Assembly (NCBI RefSeq): GCF_014203095.1
Contig: NZ_JACHIG010000001.1
Coordinates: forward strand, 1,178,001-1,242,000
Length of the DNA stretch: 64,000 nucleotides
Direction: 5' to 3'
Source of the DNA: Prosthecobacter vanneervenii
Lineage (GTDB): Bacteria > Verrucomicrobiota > Verrucomicrobiia > Verrucomicrobiales > Verrucomicrobiaceae
Shown piece after piece: positions 60,383 through 64,000 of the stretch. A program made the position numbers and the translations under genes. How positions within the stretch are numbered: position 1 is the first letter of the stretch; the number at the start of each line of letters is the position of its first letter. The notes under the pieces are model-generated. The model saw nothing but the letters and a program-made list of their open reading frames with translations. It made no database searches and was not told the origin of the DNA.

Positions 60383-61836
60383 AGCCCGCCGATGAATTTC
60401 GCCTGATGGAGCTGTGCGAGCGCTACGCCGATGAAAAGCTGAGCGCCGCCGAGGTGACCGCCCTGGAGGCCGAGCTGCGCGCCGATGCTGAAGCACGCGC
60501 CTTTTTTGCCAAGGCCCTGCACCAGCGCGCCGAGCTGTGCTTTGATGATTCCTGGCATGCTGCCATGAGCGCCACACCTGCGCCCGATGCCGGGCACGCC
60601 GAGCCAGCCCGCCCTGCCCCGCTGCGCACGCCGTGGTGGCGGTACGGCATCACGGCCGCAGCAGCGGCCTGTGTGACCTTTGCCCTCGTGTGGCTGCCCG
60701 GGCTGCGGGACGGCACCGTGGCCACGCTGGTGCGTGCGCAGCAGTGCCAGTGGGCTGGCAGCAGCCTGCCCACCGTGGAGGGCGCAAGGCTCAAGCCCGG
60801 CATGCTGGACCTCATGGAGGGCCTGGCCGTCATCCGCTTTGACAGCGGCGCGGAGCTGGTGCTGGAGGCCCCTGCCACCGTGGAGGTGATGGACGGCATG
60901 AACTGCAAGCTGCGCCGTGGCACGCTGGTGGCCGAGGTGCCGCCGCAGGCCAAGGGCTTCAGCATTGATACCAAAGATGCCAAGGTCATCGACTGGGGCA
61001 CGAAGTTTGGCCTCAGCGCCGGAGAGGATGGCAAGTACCTCGTGCAGGTCATGGAGGGCCTGGTGGAGGTGGACGACAAATCCGGTGCCCAATCCAAGAA
61101 GCTCGAAAAAGGCCAGCGCGTGGACCACGGCTGGTCGCAGAAGCAGATGCACCCCTCCGCCGGCGATGACGATGATGCCGAGCCCAGCCGCTGGCAGCCC
61201 TCCATCGTGATGGATGCCGGGGACGGCTGGCGCGCCATCACCACCGCCTTTGGCCGTGGCAAGGACAGCTACATCCAGTCCTCTGACAAAGCGCCGCACG
61301 ACTTTGGCACGCACCCCTTCTTCCGTGTGAAGCACAGCCGCGACACCAAGCCTGATCTGAACCGCAAAGGCTACATCGCCTTTGACCTCAGCCAGTTCAG
61401 CGGCCGCCAGATCGAGGACGCCGAGCTGGTGCTGACCATCGAGCCCAGCGAGCTGGGCTTTGCCAGCTTTGTGCCGGACAGCACCTTTGCCGTGTATGGC
61501 GTGCTGGATGAAAGCCAGGACGCGTGGGAGGAGAGCGGCCTGACCTGGCAGCAGGCCCCGGCGCATGATCCGCTGCAGCCGGAGCGTAATCTGCCTCTGG
61601 CTGCGAAGGTGAAGCTGCTGGGTAAATTCGAGATCGCCCAAGGGATCAACCGCGGCACGCGCAAGCTGCGCGGCAAGGACCTGGCCGATTTCCTCAGCGC
61701 CGACACCAATCAGATCGCCACGCTTATCATCTGCCGCGAGACGAACGAGACGCAGGACAGCGGCCTCGTGCACGCCTTTGCGACGAAGGAAAACGGCACG
61801 CGATCCGCGCCGATGCTGCGCGTGAAGCTGCGGTGA
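60379..61836 (+). CDS. FecR-like membrane protein with C-terminal DNRLRE-type domain
   Basis: The product has 485 residues. The N-terminus (MKPADEFRLMELCERYADEK) resembles zinc-less anti-sigma segments in such pairs. One transmembrane helix lies at about 86-108 (YGITAAAAACVTFALVWLPG). The periplasmic FecR domain has 'FDSGAELVLEAPATVEVMDG' and 'DTKDAKVIDWGTKFGLSAGE' (residues about 155-225). From about 295 the sequence (DSYIQSSDKAPHDFG, 'GYIAFDLSQFSG', 'WEESGLTWQQAP') matches the DNRLRE carbohydrate-surface module. Most proteins of this kind carry a LamG domain instead. It probably controls the overlapping sigma factor in response to an extracellular signal; that is inference. Confidence 0.85.
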   Translation: MKPADEFRLMELCERYADEKLSAAEVTALEAELRADAEARAFFAKALHQRAELCFDDSWHAAMSATPAPDAGHAEPARPAPLRTPWWRYGITAAAAACVTFALVWLPGLRDGTVATLVRAQQCQWAGSSLPTVEGARLKPGMLDLMEGLAVIRFDSGAELVLEAPATVEVMDGMNCKLRRGTLVAEVPPQAKGFSIDTKDAKVIDWGTKFGLSAGEDGKYLVQVMEGLVEVDDKSGAQSKKLEKGQRVDHGWSQKQMHPSAGDDDDAEPSRWQPSIVMDAGDGWRAITTAFGRGKDSYIQSSDKAPHDFGTHPFFRVKHSRDTKPDLNRKGYIAFDLSQFSGRQIEDAELVLTIEPSELGFASFVPDSTFAVYGVLDESQDAWEESGLTWQQAPAHDPLQPERNLPLAAKVKLLGKFEIAQGINRGTRKLRGKDLADFLSADTNQIATLIICRETNETQDSGLVHAFATKENGTRSAPMLRVKLR

Positions 61837-61860
61837 GGAGGGAGCGCTCCGGGATAGACC

Positions 61861-63117
61861 TCAGCTGATCTTGATCGGCTTGGCCAGGTTGAAGCGCTTT
61901 TGCAGTGCCACGAGGATGAAGAAGAACTTCAGCCGCCACCAGGTGGCGAAGGAAGGGCGGGTGCGTCCGGCTAGGGTGCAGTTGATGGCGCACACCACGC
62001 GGAAGCGGTTGCTCGGCTGGAAGAAGAGCTGCGCAAAGTGCTTGGTGTAGAATTTTTCGATGAACTGCCAGAAGCGCCCCACATGGCGGCGGGTGCCCCA
62101 CTCGTAGCGCTTCAAGGCAAAGGTCATGGCACGCCCGGAGGCGATGGCAGCACTGACGGCACGCGCGCCATCCTGCGCGCTCTTCATGGCCAGCATGACA
62201 CCGCTGGAAAAGATGGGGTCGATGAACCCGGAGGCATCTCCCACACGCACGAGGCGGGGGGAGACGAGCTTGCGGTTGGTGTAGGAGAAATCAGTGAGCA
62301 CATGGCCCTGCGTGATGGCCTTTGCATTGATCATGCGGTCCTGCACGGCGGGGGTGCTGAGCACGGCATCGTCAAAGACCTGCTGCGGGTCCTGCTTCAG
62401 CGCCTTGAAGTCGGCCTGGTCCAGCACCAGGCCCACGCTGGTCTTGTCATCCTCCAGCGGGATCATCCAGAACCAGGAGTTCTCACGGCGGATGATGAGG
62501 ATGTCTCCCTTCTCATTTCCCACCGGCATCTGCACGCCGCTGTAGTGGCCAAAGATGGCGATCTTTTTGTGCCCGGGATAGTACTCGCGCAGGTTTTCGC
62601 GGTTGGCGGTGAAGTTGCTCAGGCCGCTGGCATCCATGAGGAAGGCGGCGCGCGCCTCGTGATCGGTGCCGTCGGCGGTGCGGTACTTCACCGTGGCGCA
62701 ATCCGGAGAGACGCAGTGCTCCGTGACCAGCGCCTGCTCCACGACCTCAGCGCCGAGGGACTCCGCATGGCGCAGCAGGATGTCGTCAAATTTGGCGCGC
62801 TCCACCTGGATGGACTCGGGAAATTCGGTGAAGGAGCCGCGCGAGAAATCGAGGCGCGTGTGCAGCCGGCCATTGCCCATCCAGAACTGAGCGCCGCGTT
62901 TCACCATGAAGCCTGCGCACTGGATCTTGGACCAGACGCCGAGGTCGTCAAAGATCTCGCGATTGTAGGGCAGCAGGGACTCGCCGATGTGGAAGCGCGG
63001 AAACTTGGACTTTTCCAGCACGAGCACCGAGCGCCCCGCCTGCCGCAGCGTGACCGCCGCCGTGGCTCCCGCAGGCCCGCCGCCAATGACTATGACATCC
63101 CAGGTTTGTTGGCTCAT
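61861..63117 (-). CDS. FAD-dependent oxidoreductase, halogenase/geranylgeranyl reductase group
   Basis: The 418-residue product starts MSQQTWDVIVIGGGPAGATA, a dinucleotide-binding Rossmann motif (GGGPAG, 12-17). 'KFPRFHIGESLLPYN' (about 38-52) is the GESLLP motif of tryptophan-halogenase-like and geranylgeranyl-reductase-like flavoproteins. 'ENSWFWMIPLEDDKTSVGLV' near 220 is the usual GWFW-IP strand, and GDASGFIDPIFSSGVMLAM near 290 is the second FAD motif. No halogenase tryptophan motif (WxWxIP with active-site Lys) is complete, so a reductase or dehydrogenase is more likely. The substrate is unknown. It converges with the FecR-like gene, 24 bp apart. Confidence 0.88.
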   Translation of the reverse strand: MSQQTWDVIVIGGGPAGATAAVTLRQAGRSVLVLEKSKFPRFHIGESLLPYNREIFDDLGVWSKIQCAGFMVKRGAQFWMGNGRLHTRLDFSRGSFTEFPESIQVERAKFDDILLRHAESLGAEVVEQALVTEHCVSPDCATVKYRTADGTDHEARAAFLMDASGLSNFTANRENLREYYPGHKKIAIFGHYSGVQMPVGNEKGDILIIRRENSWFWMIPLEDDKTSVGLVLDQADFKALKQDPQQVFDDAVLSTPAVQDRMINAKAITQGHVLTDFSYTNRKLVSPRLVRVGDASGFIDPIFSSGVMLAMKSAQDGARAVSAAIASGRAMTFALKRYEWGTRRHVGRFWQFIEKFYTKHFAQLFFQPSNRFRVVCAINCTLAGRTRPSFATWWRLKFFFILVALQKRFNLAKPIKIS

Positions 63118-63312
63118 GATCCGGGAATGAATGGTGTTTCCCCGTCCGGATCGCAAGAAAAACTCCAACCTCAGACCAGCCTGAGATCCGATATTTTCAT
63201 GTCGTGCTGCGCTGTCTTTTCGCAGAAACCAGCATGCGCAGCCGGTCACCCACGCAAGATCCTCGCAAAAAGAGAGTAAATCCAAGGCGGAAACATCCCT
63301 ATTCTTTTTCTC

Positions 63313-63939
63313 ATGAACGAAAAACTCGAATCTCTGCTGCAGCAAATGCAGGTGCTGGAAAAGGACATCCTGCGGGAGCTGCAGAAGAAGGAGATGGAAT
63401 TCTTCTACGAGGTGCGCCAGGGCAAGGTGCGCTTCACCAAGGAGGCGCGCGCGCAGCATCGGCGGCTCATCAAGCGCTTCACCCGCTACATCCGCGACTC
63501 CCGCTTCATGATCCTGCTGACCACGCCAGTCATCTGGTCGTGCATCATCCCCATCGTCCTCCTGGATGTGTTCATGGTGGTGTATCAGGCCATCTGCTTT
63601 CCCATCTACGGCATCCCCAAGGTGAAGCGCAGCGACTACATCAAGCTGGACCGCCGCCACCTGGCCTACCTGAACTGGGCGGAGAAGTTTAACTGCGAGT
63701 ACTGCGGCTACGCCAACGGCGTGCTGGCCTGCGCCTCGGAGGTGGCCGCGCGCACGGAGCAGTACTGGTGCCCCATCAAGCACGCGCTGCGCATGAAGTC
63801 CATGCACAGCCGCTACCGCTTCTTCTTCGACTACGGAGACGCCGAGCACTACCGCCGGCAGATCGAGAAAGTGCGGCGGTCTTTTGAGGACATCGAGAAG
63901 GCGGAGGCTGCGGAAGCACCCGCGCAGACAGGCACCTGA
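63313..63939 (+). CDS. Conserved hypothetical membrane protein with CxxC motif
   Basis: The 208-residue product has a coiled-coil-like N-terminus (MNEKLESLLQQMQVLEKDIL). A hydrophobic region spans about 69-100 (MILLTTPVIWSCIIPIVLL, then VFMVVYQAICFPIYGIP). A conserved block contains NCEYCGYANGVLACASEVAAR and TEQYWCPIKHA, with four cysteines. I recall this block from conserved proteins of unknown role in diverse bacteria; function is not assigned. The Cys cluster suggests a metal or redox site. It is divergent from the FAD enzyme gene, and the 195 bp between them hold no clear promoter. The next bases to the window end show no gene. Confidence 0.75.
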   Translation: MNEKLESLLQQMQVLEKDILRELQKKEMEFFYEVRQGKVRFTKEARAQHRRLIKRFTRYIRDSRFMILLTTPVIWSCIIPIVLLDVFMVVYQAICFPIYGIPKVKRSDYIKLDRRHLAYLNWAEKFNCEYCGYANGVLACASEVAARTEQYWCPIKHALRMKSMHSRYRFFFDYGDAEHYRRQIEKVRRSFEDIEKAEAAEAPAQTGT

Positions 63940-64000
63940 TGCACGCGCTCATGCGATGGGCGGCGGCACGCCGGGCTCTTTTTTGAAAGCAGCGCAGCAG

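Noticed and set aside
63937-63987. A 15-codon frame (from the ATG overlapping the last stop) at the window end
   Set aside because: It is too short, with no supporting features.

Overview
The window is one chromosomal segment of roughly 60% GC from a free-living bacterium, most likely in the Verrucomicrobia (Verrucomicrobiales; Prosthecobacter/Verrucomicrobium-like). This assignment is inference from gene content: a giant autotransporter-type beta-strand-repeat protein ending in PEP-CTERM, a Gld-like ABC/DUF4340 operon, an ECF sigma factor of the Rhodopirellula/Verrucomicrobium type, DUF1080 (3-keto-disaccharide hydrolase) proteins, a fused CcsA/ResB cytochrome system and a Bacteroidetes-style ParE. 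Clear Shine-Dalgarno sequences are scarce, so several starts were chosen from signal peptides and overlaps. I could support no promoter.

Layout. 1-160: 3' end of an RluA-type pseudouridine synthase. 396-5511 (-): Gld-like ABC transporter operon (ATPase, permease, GldG-like, DUF4340). 5756-7609 (+): membrane-anchored TPR-like protein. 8059-8135 (-): tRNA-Asp. 8231-9131 region (-): secreted hypothetical. 9295-11898 (+): housekeeping run pdxJ, acpS, coaD, DUF177, rpmF. 12070-14353 (-): Tat-exported sugar isomerase-like protein and mnmE. 14554-18545 (+): a WecA-like polyprenyl-phosphate sugar transferase translationally coupled to an O-antigen-ligase/TPR protein. 18995-42808 (-): one 23.8-kb gene for a 7,937-residue PEP-CTERM beta-strand-repeat surface protein, 37% of the window. 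42809-43990: an AT-rich intergenic region with a 45-codon ORF and repeats.

43991-49171: class III aminotransferase, lipoprotein cytochrome, small AAA ATPase, cinA, then a REP-associated tyrosine transposase (RAYT) embedded in its own REP-like hairpin elements. 49548-52941 (-): ccsA and resB, cytochrome c maturation System II. 53037 (-): lipoprotein. 54027 (+): type IIA topoisomerase subunit B (ParE-like). 56101 (+): hypothetical. 56950 (-): double DUF1080 lipoprotein. 58497 (+): thioredoxin-fold secreted protein; 59494 (+): small membrane protein; 59849-61836 (+): ECF sigma factor overlapping a FecR-DNRLRE fusion. 61861 (-): FAD-dependent oxidoreductase of the halogenase/geranylgeranyl-reductase group. 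63313 (+): Cys-containing membrane hypothetical.

The main items of interest are the giant protein with its nested repeat architecture (four diverged units, three boundaries at about 4.2, 4.2 and 3.1 kb), its PEP-CTERM tail in place of an autotransporter barrel, its position convergent with polysaccharide-assembly genes, the RAYT/REP array, and three further families of intergenic palindromes.
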